The notes under the pieces were generated by a model that was not told where the DNA came from, made no database searches, and worked only from the letters and a program-made list of their open reading frames with translations. 64,000 nucleotides of DNA from Treponema sp. (GTDB lineage: Bacteria; Spirochaetota; Spirochaetia; Treponematales; Breznakiellaceae): positions 62,001-126,000 of the forward strand of contig WQSN01000001.1 in assembly GCA_009787835.1 (NCBI GenBank), in the 5' to 3' direction. The translations under genes were made by a program, and so were the position numbers. Of this stretch, positions 63,882-64,000 are shown in pieces (the first letter of the stretch is position 1; each line of letters opens with the position of its first letter).

Positions 63882-64000
63882 ATGTGTTCAATAAGTCCAA
63901 TATTTTCAATTATTATTCCAGTTTATAACGTTGAAGATTATCTTTCTGAATGTATAGAAAGTGTAATTAATCAAACATTTAATAATTATGAATGTATTTT
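63882..64000 (+). CDS. Glycosyltransferase family 2 (partial, runs off right edge)
   Basis: Only 39 residues are in the window. They include FSIIIPVYNVEDYLSECIES and VINQTFNNYECI, the classic N-terminus of GT2-fold transferases. Starts at the ATG 63882, directly after a TATAAT. AT-rich like the preceding transferase gene. Confidence 0.88.
   Translation, partial: MCSISPIFSIIIPVYNVEDYLSECIESVINQTFNNYECI

Overview
The window looks like chromosome from a Treponema-type spirochaete. The main reasons are the gene order dnaG - rpoD - C4 zinc-ribbon protein - rnpB - TPR protein - mreB, which I remember as a treponemal arrangement, and the many lipoproteins, methyl-accepting and hybrid-kinase receptors and ankyrin proteins. 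This is inference: there is no 16S gene here, and no database was searched.

Layout. (1) 1-14737, almost all minus strand: purE-purF-purM-purN-purD, a YkgJ-type cysteine-cluster protein, an MBL-fold hydrolase, mltG, dnaG, rpoD and a zinc-ribbon protein form one close-packed run. RNase P RNA (plus strand, unusually large) follows, then a TPR protein and mreB, which runs off the left edge. (2) 14859-22378: a GH3 lipoprotein and an RluA-type pseudouridine synthase, then a sugar-acid group (LarA-type enzyme, gnd, kdgK, uxaC) that fits use of gluconate and glucuronate. (3) 22422-40585: signalling and surface genes. These are a double-receiver protein, two related hybrid histidine kinases, a chemotaxis receptor, a Na/Ca exchanger, an ankyrin lipoprotein and a flavodiiron-flavin reductase-rubredoxin fusion. 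Scattered among them are tRNAs, hairpins and gene remnants (HlyD). (4) 40606-46301: tRNA-Arg(CCG), an unknown membrane protein, a PRPP synthetase-like gene, dtd, then a decayed patch holding caspase-like and integrase fragments beside tRNA-Arg(TCG) and tRNA-His. (5) 46304-49296: MscS, an RlpA-like/SPOR protein with a 13-residue repeat, and a small secreted protein. (6) 49405-64000: a surface-polysaccharide locus led by a NusG-like antiterminator (LoaP/UpxY type). It holds a CapD-like dehydratase, ugd, a UDP-glucuronate-4-epimerase-like gene, an ABC flippase, an Omp85-like protein, a Wzi-like protein and glycosyltransferases. A three-gene xanthine dehydrogenase-type operon sits inside it.

Strongest observations. 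(a) At least seven genes that begin transcription units (GH3 lipoprotein, hybrid kinase, exchanger, 486-aa membrane protein, prs-like, GNAT, xdh) lack a Shine-Dalgarno site. Each has a promoter whose -10 box ends only 5-9 nt before the start codon, which predicts leaderless or near-leaderless mRNAs. Most genes inside operons, by contrast, have clear GGAG-type sites. (b) The CapD-like gene has no ATG, GTG or TTG for its conserved N-terminal domain; its natural start position reads ATA inside an ATAA overlap with the upstream stop. (c) A 20-bp copy (19 matches) of the tRNA-Arg(TCG) 3' end, and a hairpin shared by tRNA loci, point to past integration events. (d) Two coding tandem repeats stand out: six copies of a 12-bp unit, and nine copies of a 13-residue unit.

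All positions and motifs were read by eye. Functional names rest on recognised motifs and family knowledge.
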